This document shows positions 33,040-41,880 of a DNA stretch of 64,000 nt, in pieces (position 1 is the stretch's first letter; each line of letters begins with the position of its first letter). Under the pieces are notes generated by a model. The model saw nothing but the letters and a program-made list of their open reading frames with translations. It did not search any database and was not told where the DNA came from. The translations under genes were made by a program, and so were the position numbers. This stretch comes from DASZIT01 sp963819695 (lineage in GTDB: Bacteria; Actinomycetota; Acidimicrobiia; Acidimicrobiales; RAAP-2): assembly GCA_963819695.1 (NCBI GenBank), contig CAWFXD010000001.1, forward strand, positions 558,001 through 622,000, read 5' to 3'.

Positions 33040-35291
33040 CTAGCGGGAGGCGGGGGGCGGCGGTGGCGGCGGCGGCCAGGGCGCCTGGCGGGGCCAGTGA
33101 CCCGGAGCGGGATTCTTCGGCCAGGGCGGCGGGACCTGGGGTGAGTGCCCGGGGGCCGGCGGGGGCGGCCAGGGGGCTGGCGCCGAGGACGGGGCCTCGG
33201 CGTCGTTGGCTCCCGAGACCCCGGCGCCGGCGGGTGACTCCGCTTCGGTCGCCTCGGGAGCCGGTCCCTCGGTGGTGGCCGGGGTGACGGCGGCGTCGGC
33301 GGTGGCTGCCGGTGTCGACCCTTCCCCCCCGGTCCGTCGGCGTTGCCCGATCCGGTCGGGCCGTGCTGGGAGGCCACGAAGACGGGCGGGATCGACCGGG
33401 TGCCGTGCTCGTGCACCGGACGACCGTAAGCGGTGTCGACCAACCGGCCGACGGTCTCCCCGTCGATGGTCTCCTCGTCGAGCAGGGCGCGGGCCACCGC
33501 GTCGAGCCCGCCCCGGTGCCGGGCCAGCACTTCGAGGGCCCGCTCCTCCTGCACCCGGAGGATGATCTCGACCTCGTCGTCGATGACCTGGCTGGTGTGC
33601 TCCGAATAGTCGCGGGTGTGCATCAGGTCCTCACCCAAAAAGACCTGGCCCTGCGAGCCCCACGCCATCGGGCCGATCTTGTCGCTCATGCCCCATTCCC
33701 GCACCATCTTGCGGGCGAGCTCGGTGTTGCCGACCAGGTCGTTGCTCGCCCCGGTCGAGAGGTCGCCGTAGACGAGGAGCTCGGCGGCCCGGCCGCCCAT
33801 GCGAACGGCCAGCGAGTCCTCGATGTTGGTTCGAGGATGGATGTGGCGCTCTTCCATCGGCAGCTGCATGGTGACGCCCAGGGCCATGCCGGTCGGCAGG
33901 ATGGTCACCTTGTGCACCGGGTCGGCGCCGGGGAGGACATAGGCCAGCACCGCGTGCCCGCCTTCGTGGAATGCCACCCGCTCCTTTTCGGCGTCGGACA
34001 GCACCAGGCTCTCGCGAGCCTGCCCCATCAGGACCCGGTCCCGGGACGCTTCGAAGTCGACGTTCTCGATGACCTCGGAGCCCCGGCGCACCGCGTGGAG
34101 TGCCGCCTCGTTCACCAGGTTGGCCAGATCGGCACCGCTCATGCCCGGCGTTCCCCGGGCCACCAGACCCAGATCCACCGTCGGGGCGACCCGCTTGTCC
34201 TTACAGTGCACCTGGAGGATGGGCAGTCGCTCTTCGAGGTCGGGGAGGGGCACCACGATCTGGCGGTCGAATCGACCGGGTCGGAGAATGGCGGCGTCGA
34301 GGATGTCCGGCCGGTTGGTGGCGGCCATGACCACGATGCCCTCGGTCGGCTCGAAGCCGTCCATCTCGGAGAGGAGCTGGTTGAGGGTCTGCTCGCGCTC
34401 GTCGTGGCCACCGCCCAGCCCGGCGCCCCGCTTGCGGCCGATGGAGTCGATCTCGTCGATGAACACGATGGCCGGAGCCTGCTTGCGGGCGGTGGCGAAC
34501 AGGTCGCGCACCCGGCTGGCTCCGACCCCGACGAACATCTCCATGAAGTCCGAGCCGCTGACCGACATGAACGGCACGCCGGCCTCACCGGCCACCGCCC
34601 GGGCCAGCAGGGTCTTGCCGGTTCCCGGCGGGCCGACCAGCAGGATCCCCTTCGGGATACGGGCGCCGATGTCCTTGAAGCGGCCGGGCGTCTTGAGGAA
34701 GTCCACCACCTCGCTGATCTCGAGTTTGACCCCCCCGTAGCCGGCCACATCGTCGAAGGTGGTGGACGGGCGCTCGGTGGAGTACAGCTTGGCCTTGGAC
34801 CGGCCGATCGACATGATGCTTCCCATCTGACCCTGCGCCTTTCGACTGATGTAGAAGAAGATTCCGAAGATAAGCGCGAAGGGGAGTATCCAGGTCAGGA
34901 GGATGGAGAGCAGGTTGTTGGAGGCCGGTGTGACCAACTTGTAGTTGCTGCCGAGCACGTGGAGGGCGCTCACCTCCGAGTCCACGACCGGGCTGGGCCC
35001 GTTGACGGTGTAGCTGGTCCCGTTGTTCAATGTGCCGGTGATGACCCCGGTGGCGTTGTTGACGCTGGCGTTCTTGACCTGCTTGCCGGAGAGGTCGCTG
35101 AGGAAGGTGTTGTAGCTCAGCGAGGTGGCGTGGTTGGTGTGCATCAGCGACGGGACGATCAGCACCGCCAGGATGGCGACCGCGATGACCACATAGAGCA
35201 CCAGTCGGTTCCGGTTCTGACCTGGTGCTCCGTCGCCGGGTCCACCCGAGTTCATCGGACCGGGGGGCAGGTTGGGATTCGGCGGGGTCAC
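33040..35291 (-). CDS. ftsH: ATP-dependent zinc metalloprotease FtsH (C-terminal tail frameshifted in this sequence)
   Basis: The protein has one helix near the N-terminus (LVLYVVIAVAILAVLIVPSL), a small outside domain, a second helix (ILPFALIFGIFFYISRK), the AAA module with Walker A GPPGTGKT, Walker B VFIDEID and the second region of homology, and the zinc protease site HEGGH. It degrades unneeded membrane proteins. After residue about 650 the tail is Pro-rich. At a run of seven C (33324-33330) one base appears missing: adding it gives a Ala/Pro/Trp-rich tail (WPPPPPP) stopping at 33040, whereas the unshifted frame runs to 32904, over the convergent neighbour. The GTG at 35291 lies 6 nt after TATCAT; ATG 35255 is the alternative. 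Confidence 0.85.
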
Positions 35292-35297
35292 CGAACC

Positions 35298-35303
35298 ATG
35301 ATA
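35298..35303 (-). promoter_or_regulatory. -10 hexamer TATCAT for ftsH, leaderless type
   Basis: On the minus strand TATCAT is followed by 6 nt and the GTG at 35291. Confidence 0.45.
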
Positions 35304-35389
35304 TGCGGCCGCGGGCGAGGCTGAGGCATCGGCCTGCCGTCGGGTTGGCCCGGATGCGGGGGCGCTCCCTGAGCGGGGGTGGCGATCAG

Positions 35390-35395
35390 TAACGT
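35390..35395 (+). promoter_or_regulatory. -10 hexamer TAACGT for the CPBP protease gene
   Basis: TAACGT is followed by 6 nt and the GTG at 35402. Together with the ftsH hexamer it makes a divergent promoter pair within 110 nt. Confidence 0.45.
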
Positions 35396-35401
35396 GTCGG
35401 C

Positions 35402-36421
35402 GTGACCCACGGAGGAGAAGGCCGAGCCAGCGGGTGGATTCCTCCTCCCGGTTGGGTGCCGCCTCCGGGCTGGGCCCCTCCGGGTGGATGGGCTCCGCCG
35501 CCACCCGGCTGGGGACAGCCGCCACCCGGGCCGTGGATGAGCCCGGGCAGCCCTCCTCCCGGACCCAACCGGGTGTCGGTGATGGATCCGGCCGCCGGCG
35601 CGGGCATGGCCGCCCAGGACCCGAGGGACGTGCCCCTCGATCGCCAACTGGAGGCGGGTGGGGCGCCGGGCACCCGGGGCTCGGCCGGGATGTGGCTGCT
35701 GTTCGGTGCGCTCGGCTTCCTGGTCGGCCAGGTGCTGGGGGCCATTTTCGCGGTGGTGGCGGCCGCGGCCGACGGCCAGCTCCACAACCTCTCCGCCATC
35801 GCCAACCTCAGCGAACCGCCGACCTGGTACATCGTCTCCACCCTGATCGGCCTGTGGGCCGGCTTCTTCGGCGGCCCGTGGATGGCGTCGACCGTCCGGG
35901 GCACCCGCAGCCTGGTCAGGGACGTCGGCCTCCGGTTCAAATGGATCGACCTGGTCGGCATCCCCATCGGCATCGGCGGCCAGTTTCTGGTGGCGGCCAT
36001 CTACGTCCCGATCTCCCAGCACGTGAACGACTTCAACAGCAAGTTCAACGCCCCCAGCCAGAAGTTGACCGGGGGCTCCCACGGGCTCGGGTTCGCCATC
36101 ATCGCGGTGCTCACGGTGGTCGGCGCCCCCTTCTTCGAGGAGTTGTTCTTCCGGGGGCTGCTGCTGCGTTCGTTCGCCCGATTGTTCGGGAACTTCGGTC
36201 GCTGGGTGGGCCCGGCGTTGGCCATCGTGATCACCGGGGTCCTCTTCGGGCTGGCCCATGCCGAATCGCTGCAGCTCCTGGGCCTGGCCACCTTCGGGAC
36301 CATCCTGTCGTTCGTCTCCTACCGGACCGGGCGGCTGGGCATGAACATGGTCTCGCACGCCACCTTCAACCTGGTCGCGGTGATCGCCACCCTCGCCGCC
36401 GGCACCGGCGTCATCTTCTGA
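35402..36421 (+). CDS. CPBP-family intramembrane metalloprotease with Pro/Trp-rich N-terminus
   Basis: This 339-residue protein has about 60 N-terminal residues of Pro-Pro-Gly-Trp repeats (WIPPPGWVPPPGW, WAPPPPGWGQPPPGPW), then a linker and about eight hydrophobic segments. The CPBP/Abi motifs are present: FFEELFFRGLLLR (Glu-Glu-x3-Arg), FGLAHAE (Phe-x3-His) and SHATFNLV (His-x3-Asn). The family includes type II CAAX prenyl endopeptidases, but actinobacterial members have unknown substrates. The proline-tryptophan tail is similar in style to the Trp/Pro-rich tail of the divergent FtsH, suggesting a shared binding partner, an inference. The next gene follows after 1 nt. Confidence 0.82.
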   Translation: MTHGGEGRASGWIPPPGWVPPPGWAPPGGWAPPPPGWGQPPPGPWMSPGSPPPGPNRVSVMDPAAGAGMAAQDPRDVPLDRQLEAGGAPGTRGSAGMWLLFGALGFLVGQVLGAIFAVVAAAADGQLHNLSAIANLSEPPTWYIVSTLIGLWAGFFGGPWMASTVRGTRSLVRDVGLRFKWIDLVGIPIGIGGQFLVAAIYVPISQHVNDFNSKFNAPSQKLTGGSHGLGFAIIAVLTVVGAPFFEELFFRGLLLRSFARLFGNFGRWVGPALAIVITGVLFGLAHAESLQLLGLATFGTILSFVSYRTGRLGMNMVSHATFNLVAVIATLAAGTGVIF

Positions 36422-36422
36422 C

Positions 36423-38852
36423 GTGTCGTCAACGCCGGTGGCGGTCCCCGCCGCCCAACGTCTGATCCAACGGGTCACCCGGCCTTCGACGTGGCCGGCC
36501 TGGGCCGCGGTGGTGGCGATTCTCGGCGCCACCGCGGTGGCACTCTGGCAACTCCACCCGTCGCTGCTGCTGGCCTCCACCACCACCGCCGGCGGTGACA
36601 CCGGTGCCCATGTGGCGTTGGCCAAATACCTGGAGTCGAACCTCCTCAACCACGGCCAGCTGACCGGATGGGATCCGGGCTGGTACGACGGCTTCCCGCT
36701 CTACACCTTCTATTTCCCGCTCCCCGGCCTGCTCACCGTGATGTTCAACGGCGTCTTCAGCTACGACGTCGCCTTCAAGCTGGTGACGGTGCTCGGCACC
36801 CTGAGCCTGCCGCTGGCCGCCTGGACGTTCGGAAAGCTGGCCGGTCTGCGGGATCCGGGACCCGGGTGCCTGGCCGCGGCCACCCTGCCCTTCCTGTTCG
36901 AACCCAGCTTCTCGATCTACGGGGGCAACATCCTCTCGACCCTGGCCGGTGAGTTCTCCTACTCGCTGGCCCTCTCGCTGGCGCTGGTCTTCCTCGGCCT
37001 GGTGGCCGCCGGGCTCCGGACCGGCCGTCACCGGTCGCTGGCGGCGATCCTGCTGGCCGCCACCGTGGTCTGCCATGTGATCCCGGCCATCTTCGCGGTG
37101 GTCGGGGTCGGGGTGTGGCTGATCCTCGATGCCGATCTCCGTCGATCGTTCGGGGGCGGCCTGCGGGGCATCGTGGCCCGACGCCGGTGGTCGCGCCGGC
37201 TGCTGTGGTCGGCGGTGGTGGGGGTGATCGGGCTCGGACTGGCGGCCTGGTGGCTGGTGCCCTTTGTCTTCCAAGGGGCCTACTCCACCAACATGGGCTG
37301 GCTGAACATCGACGGGTTCCCCCATCTCCTGTTCCCGGCATCCTCCCGGTGGGTCCAGGTGGCGGCGCTGGTCGGGCTGGTGGCCGCGGTGATCCGGCGG
37401 AACCGGGTGGGGATGTTCCTCGCCATCATGGGAGGGATCTCGGCCGGGGTGGTCTGCCTCGATCCGCAGGGAAAGCTCTACAACGTCCGCTTCCTCCCGT
37501 TCTGGTTCCTGTGCCTCTACCTGCTGGGCGGCATCGGGGTGTCCGAGGCGGTCTCGGCGGCCGCCCGCTGGCTGCGTCGCCGACGGCTCGAGCAGTGGGT
37601 GGATCGGCTCGGGAGCCGGGTCGCCCCGGCCGGGGCCGGGATCGTCCCGGTTGGGCGGGGCCGGCGGTTCCGGCGCCCGACCCCGGGCATCGCCCCGGCC
37701 GGCGCGGTTGCCGGTCCGATCATCGCCCTGGTCGGGGTGTACCTGGCGGTGATGCCCCCGCTGGTGCTCCCGGCCTCGGCGCTCACCCACGTGGGCGTCA
37801 CCGTGGGCGCCAACCAGCCCAGCGCCTGGGCGGACTGGAACTACTCGGGATACGAACGCAAGCCCGACTACCCCGAGTTCAAGGCGGTCATCGACATGAT
37901 GGCCGGTGTCGGGGCCAAACAGGGATGCGGGCGGACCATGTGGGAGTACGACCCGTCGCTGAACCGGTTCGGCACCACCGAGTCCTTGATGCTGTTGCCC
38001 TACTGGACCAACAATTGCATCGATTCGATGGAAGGACTCCTGTTCGAGTCGTCGACCACCACGCCGTACCACTTCATCAATCAGAGCGAATTGTCGGTGA
38101 CGCCGTCCGACGCCATGGTCGGGCTCCCGTACGGCGGGCTCGACGTGGCCCTCGGCATCCAGCACCTCCAGCAGTTGGGGGTCCGCTACTTCTTGGCGTC
38201 GTCGACCACCACCGAAAAGGCCGCCGCCGCCGACCCCGCCCTCACCGAGGTCGCCTCCAGCGGTCCCTGGCACACCGTCTACAACGGCGAGGCCCTGGAC
38301 ACCACCTGGAAGGTGTACCGGATCGCCGGCTCCCAGCTGGTCCAGCCCCTCACCAACCAACCGGTGGTGTGGCAGGGGGTGGGGGCGGCGCAGACCAGTT
38401 GGTTGAATCCGGCGGTGGCCTGGTATGACAACCCGGCAGCCTGGGATGTGGTCCCGGCGGCCGGCGGCCCGTCCAACTGGGCCCGGGTGGCGGTCGGTAA
38501 CCTGTCGCCCCCCAAGGTCCCCGAGCCGCCCACCTCGGTGACCCACATCACCCAGACCGACAGCTCCATCAGCTTTCGCGTCGACAGGATCGGCACACCG
38601 GTGGAGGTGAAGGTCTCGTACTTCCCCAATTGGCAGGCCACCGGGGCCCAGGGCCCCTGGCGGGTGGCCCCCAACCTGATGGTGGTGGTGCCCACCGGTC
38701 ACGATGTCACCCTCCACTACGGGACCGCCACCGTCGACCGGGCCGGCTGGCTGCTGACCGCCGGCGCGGCCCTCGCCGCGCTGGTGCTGTCGGTGGTGGG
38801 GTGGCGGTTCCGGCGCCGGATCCGGCCCCCGGGTGGGTCTCGTCGAGGCTGA
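36423..38852 (+). CDS. Polytopic GT-C-like membrane protein
   Basis: This 809-residue protein has about 10-12 hydrophobic segments in its first 480 residues. After the first helix the outside loop reads TTAGGDTGAHVALAKYL and GWDPGWYDGFPLYTFYFPLP, with an acidic pair as in GT-C glycosyltransferases that use polyprenyl-linked donors. A large C-terminal outside domain follows (WADWNYSGYERKPDYPEFKAV, MWEYDPSLNRFG), then a final helix and basic tail. It probably transfers a sugar to an exported glycan or protein; donor and acceptor are unknown. The GTG at 36423 is 1 nt after the CPBP stop, so it is co-transcribed. The 311 nt downstream hold no complete gene. Confidence 0.72.
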   Translation: MSSTPVAVPAAQRLIQRVTRPSTWPAWAAVVAILGATAVALWQLHPSLLLASTTTAGGDTGAHVALAKYLESNLLNHGQLTGWDPGWYDGFPLYTFYFPLPGLLTVMFNGVFSYDVAFKLVTVLGTLSLPLAAWTFGKLAGLRDPGPGCLAAATLPFLFEPSFSIYGGNILSTLAGEFSYSLALSLALVFLGLVAAGLRTGRHRSLAAILLAATVVCHVIPAIFAVVGVGVWLILDADLRRSFGGGLRGIVARRRWSRRLLWSAVVGVIGLGLAAWWLVPFVFQGAYSTNMGWLNIDGFPHLLFPASSRWVQVAALVGLVAAVIRRNRVGMFLAIMGGISAGVVCLDPQGKLYNVRFLPFWFLCLYLLGGIGVSEAVSAAARWLRRRRLEQWVDRLGSRVAPAGAGIVPVGRGRRFRRPTPGIAPAGAVAGPIIALVGVYLAVMPPLVLPASALTHVGVTVGANQPSAWADWNYSGYERKPDYPEFKAVIDMMAGVGAKQGCGRTMWEYDPSLNRFGTTESLMLLPYWTNNCIDSMEGLLFESSTTTPYHFINQSELSVTPSDAMVGLPYGGLDVALGIQHLQQLGVRYFLASSTTTEKAAAADPALTEVASSGPWHTVYNGEALDTTWKVYRIAGSQLVQPLTNQPVVWQGVGAAQTSWLNPAVAWYDNPAAWDVVPAAGGPSNWARVAVGNLSPPKVPEPPTSVTHITQTDSSISFRVDRIGTPVEVKVSYFPNWQATGAQGPWRVAPNLMVVVPTGHDVTLHYGTATVDRAGWLLTAGAALAALVLSVVGWRFRRRIRPPGGSRRG

Positions 38853-39163
38853 CTGTCGGAATCGAATGGCACGTGTCACACTGGGGACGATGTCCGGGCG
38901 ACCTTGACCCAACACCCGTCGTATCTGGCGTATGAACCTTGTGCCAGCTCAATCGAAAATGAGGCACTCCGCTGGATACTCGAGGGATAGCCAGTCAGTC
39001 GGCTCCGGCCCGGCTGACGACGCCCACTCTGGATCGGACCGAACTCACCGACACCGTCGAAGGGCCGAGCGCCGAGCCAACCGACGGTGGTTTTTCTGAA
39101 CTGTCACGCCAGGTCAAGCAGGCGGGGCTCCTCGACCGCCACTACGCCTCGGACAAGATCCGG
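38853..39163 (+). other. Gap with extended coding signal but no canonical start
   Basis: From the in-frame TGA at 38960 to the ATG at 39164 the desaturase frame stays open and near its end reads ELSRQVKQAGLLDRHYASDK, family-like N-terminal sequence. No ATG, GTG or TTG occurs in that stretch. A GATACT hexamer at 38975-38980 lies 6 nt before an in-frame ATA at 38987. The first half of the gap shows no feature. Confidence 0.45.
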
Positions 39164-40081
39164 ATGGGGGTCAACGCCTTCCTCCTGGCGGCCGGATGGG
39201 CGGCGTTCTTCGTCATCGGCGACTCGTGGTACCAGCTCCTCGTCGCGGTGTACCTGGCCCTGGTGCTGGGCCAGGTCGGCTTCGTGGCCCACGACATCGG
39301 GCACCGTCAGACCAAGCGGTCCCGCCGGCTCAACGACCTCTTCGGGCTGGTCAACGCCAACCTCTTTTTGGGCATGAGTTACGGCTGGTGGGTCGACAAG
39401 CACACCCGGCACCACACCCGCCCCAATCACGAGGGCAAAGACCCCGACATCGGCACCGGGATCTTCGTGTGGACCACCGGCCAGGCCGGGGACAAGCGCG
39501 GCGCCGGCCGGCTGTTGGCCCGTTACCAGGCCTTCCTGTTCGTTCCGATGCTCATGCTCGAGGCGCTGCACCTCCAGATCGCCGGCATCCGGGACCTCCC
39601 GGCCCGCACCACCCGCCAGCGGACCAAGGAAGCGGTGCTGTTGGGCCTGCACATCGCCCTCTACCTGGGGCCGCTGTTGTTCGTGCTGTCACCGGTCCGC
39701 GCCCTGGTGTTTCTGGTGGTCAACCAGGGGCTGCTGGGTCTGTACCTCGGAAGCGCGTTCGCCCCGAATCACAAGGGGATGCCGGTGTTCCGCGAGGACG
39801 ACACCACCGGCTTTCTCGAGCGCCAGGTGGTCACCGCCCGCAACGTACGCGGCGGGTGGGTCAGTGACTTCGCCCTCGGCGGCCTCAACTACCAGATCGA
39901 GCACCACCTGTTCCCGTCGATGCCGCGGCGCAATCTCCGCCGTTCCCAGCCGCTGGTGAAGGCGTTCTGCGAGCGCCACGACCTCGCCTACAACGAGACC
40001 AGCTTCGGGGCGTCGTACGTGCAGGTGCTCCGACATCTCCACGCGGTAGGTGCCCCGATCCGGGGTGGCATCGCCGCCTGA
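39164..40081 (+). CDS. Membrane fatty acid desaturase
   Basis: From the first ATG the protein has 305 residues with several membrane segments and the three histidine clusters of integral desaturases: HDIGHRQ, HTRHHTRPNH and NYQIEHHLFPSMPR. Together these bind the di-iron centre that inserts double bonds into lipid acyl chains; the last cluster (QIEHH) is of the front-end/acyl-lipid type. Electron donors are not nearby. The true protein probably starts upstream, because family-like sequence continues in frame for at least 25 residues before this ATG, yet no ATG, GTG or TTG is available. A rare start codon or a mutated start is possible. Confidence 0.85.
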   Translation: MGVNAFLLAAGWAAFFVIGDSWYQLLVAVYLALVLGQVGFVAHDIGHRQTKRSRRLNDLFGLVNANLFLGMSYGWWVDKHTRHHTRPNHEGKDPDIGTGIFVWTTGQAGDKRGAGRLLARYQAFLFVPMLMLEALHLQIAGIRDLPARTTRQRTKEAVLLGLHIALYLGPLLFVLSPVRALVFLVVNQGLLGLYLGSAFAPNHKGMPVFREDDTTGFLERQVVTARNVRGGWVSDFALGGLNYQIEHHLFPSMPRRNLRRSQPLVKAFCERHDLAYNETSFGASYVQVLRHLHAVGAPIRGGIAA

Positions 40082-40178
40082 TTGCTGGCCGGGGGGCCGG
40101 CTCGGCGCCCGGTGAGAAGGGATGGGAGCCGCCGATCGCGGTCCGAGGTTGCCCACGGGTCCGGCCATCCAGGCTGAG

Positions 40179-40184
40179 TAGGAT
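40179..40184 (+). promoter_or_regulatory. -10 hexamer TAGGAT for the phosphomannomutase gene
   Basis: TAGGAT lies 9 nt before the ATG at 40194, and no Shine-Dalgarno sequence is seen. Confidence 0.48.
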
Positions 40185-40193
40185 GGCCGGGCT

Positions 40194-41585
40194 ATGAGCA
40201 GCCTCTCCCATGTCTTCAAGGCCTATGACATCCGGGGGGTCGTCCCCGACGACCTCAACGCCTTCCAGTTCAGGGCCATCGGGGTGGCGATGGCCCGTTT
40301 TGCCGGCGCCCCCCGGCTGCTGGTGGCCCGGGACATGCGCGAGTCGGGGGTCGAGCTGGCCAAGGCGTTCTCCGACGGTGTCCGGTCCGAAGGGGTGGCG
40401 GTGACCGATCTGGGCCTGGCCTCCACCGACCTGCTCTACTTCGCCGCCGGCAAGCTCGATTCCCCCGGGGCCATGTTCACCGCCTCCCACAACCCGGCCC
40501 GCTACAACGGGTTGAAGCTGTGCCTGTCCGGCGCCCGACCCATCGGGCAGGATTCCGGCCTGGCCGAGATCGAGGCCACCGCCGAGGCGCTCCTCGACGA
40601 ATGGGGGGCGGACGGGCCCCCGGCCCTCGACCCCGGCTCGCTGGCCTTCTACGAGGAACGGTCGGTGCTCGACGACTACGCCGACCATGTCCGCTCCTTC
40701 GTGGATGTCAAGGCGCTCCGCAGCCTGGTGGTGGTGGCGGACACCGCCAACGGTATGGGCGGCCTGGTGGTGCCCAAGGTCTTCGAGGGCCTCCCCTTCA
40801 AGGTGGAGATCCTCTTTCCCGAGCTCGACGGGAACTTCCCCAACCACCCCGCCGATCCCATCCAGCCGGAGAATCTGGTGTCCTTGAAACAAGCCGTGCG
40901 CGACCTGGGCGCCGACGTCGGGCTCGCCTTCGATGGCGACGCCGACCGGGTGTTCCTGGTCGACGAGCGCTCCGAGCCGGTGACCGGCTCCCTCACCACC
41001 GCGCTGGTGGCGGCCTCGATGCTCGACAAGTATCCCGGGGCTACCGTGCTCTACAACTGCATCTGCAGCCGGGTGGTGCCCGAGGTGATCGCCGAGAAGG
41101 GTGGGGTGGGCATCCGCACCCGGGTGGGCCACTCCTATATCAAGCAGGTGATGGCCGAGACCGGCGCGGTGTTCGGCGGCGAGCACTCCGGCCACTACTA
41201 CTTCCGGGATAACTACCGGGCCGACTCGGGGATCATCGCCGCCATGGTCGTGCTCGAACTGCTGAGCGTGACCGGCAAGCCGCTGTCGGAACTCCTGCAG
41301 CCCTACCAACGGTACTCGGACTCGGGGGAGATCAACACCACCGTGCCCGATCCGCCCGCCGCCGTCGAGGCCATGGCCGCCGAGGTGGAGGCGGCCGGCG
41401 GCGAGCTCGGCACCGTCGACCGGCTGGACGGGCTGACGGTTGACCGGGGCGACTGGTGGTACAACGTGCGCCCTTCCAATACCGAGCCGTTGCTGCGCCT
41501 CAACGTGGAAGCGCCCGATGACGAGTCGTGCGCCCGGCATGTGACCGAGGTGCAAGACGCGGTGCGCCGGCTCACCGGCGGATGA
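40194..41585 (+). CDS. manB: Phosphomannomutase/phosphoglucomutase
   Basis: This 463-residue alpha-D-phosphohexomutase has AYDIRGVVPDDLN at the start, the phosphoserine loop FTASHNPARYNG, the metal loop AFDGDADRVFLVD, the sugar-recognition loop GGEHSGHYYFRD and the phosphate-binding loop RPSNTEPLLRLNVE. It interconverts mannose-6-phosphate and mannose-1-phosphate, or the glucose forms. The actinobacterial ManB fits best because of its neighbours: a Trm112-like gene and a SIS isomerase follow, as in the mycobacterial pmmA-Rv3256c arrangement. Its product would feed the guanylyltransferase at 7.4 kb. Confidence 0.9.
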   Translation: MSSLSHVFKAYDIRGVVPDDLNAFQFRAIGVAMARFAGAPRLLVARDMRESGVELAKAFSDGVRSEGVAVTDLGLASTDLLYFAAGKLDSPGAMFTASHNPARYNGLKLCLSGARPIGQDSGLAEIEATAEALLDEWGADGPPALDPGSLAFYEERSVLDDYADHVRSFVDVKALRSLVVVADTANGMGGLVVPKVFEGLPFKVEILFPELDGNFPNHPADPIQPENLVSLKQAVRDLGADVGLAFDGDADRVFLVDERSEPVTGSLTTALVAASMLDKYPGATVLYNCICSRVVPEVIAEKGGVGIRTRVGHSYIKQVMAETGAVFGGEHSGHYYFRDNYRADSGIIAAMVVLELLSVTGKPLSELLQPYQRYSDSGEINTTVPDPPAAVEAMAAEVEAAGGELGTVDRLDGLTVDRGDWWYNVRPSNTEPLLRLNVEAPDDESCARHVTEVQDAVRRLTGG

Positions 41586-41634
41586 CCGACCCACCCGACG
41601 AACCGACCAACTTGTTGACCGAGAGGAACCCATC

Positions 41635-41880
41635 ATGACGCTCGACTCCCTGCTGATCGATGTCCTGGCCTGCCCCGAGGACAAGGGGTCCCTGCTCTAC
41701 TTCGAGGCCGAGGACCGGCTGTACAACCCGCGCCTCCACCGGAGCTACGAGATCCGGGAGGGGATCCCGGTGATGCTGATCGACGAGGCCACCACCGTCG
41801 ACGACGCCGAGCACGCCCGGCTGATGGCCCTGGCCGAATCCGGAGGGGCGCGTTCGACCGGCGAACCGACCGGGTCGTGA
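41635..41880 (+). CDS. Trm112-like small protein
   Basis: This 81-residue protein has the Trm112/YcaR pattern: DSLLIDVLACPEDKGSLLYF and a closing REGIPVMLIDEA. Only one Cys is present in place of the usual zinc pair, so metal binding is doubtful. Family members are partner or stabilising proteins for methyltransferases, but the copy beside manB in actinobacteria has no known role. It follows manB by 49 nt, and its stop overlaps the GTG of the isomerase gene by 4 bases, so all three are co-transcribed. Confidence 0.75.
   Translation: MTLDSLLIDVLACPEDKGSLLYFEAEDRLYNPRLHRSYEIREGIPVMLIDEATTVDDAEHARLMALAESGGARSTGEPTGS

Noticed and set aside
33312..35324. A 670-codon plus-strand frame across the ftsH locus
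   Set aside because: It is antisense to FtsH, whose AAA and zinc protease motifs are complete.
36429..38915. An 828-codon open frame on the minus strand
   Set aside because: It is antisense to the GT-C-like membrane protein, with Gly/Arg/His-rich sequence and no domain.
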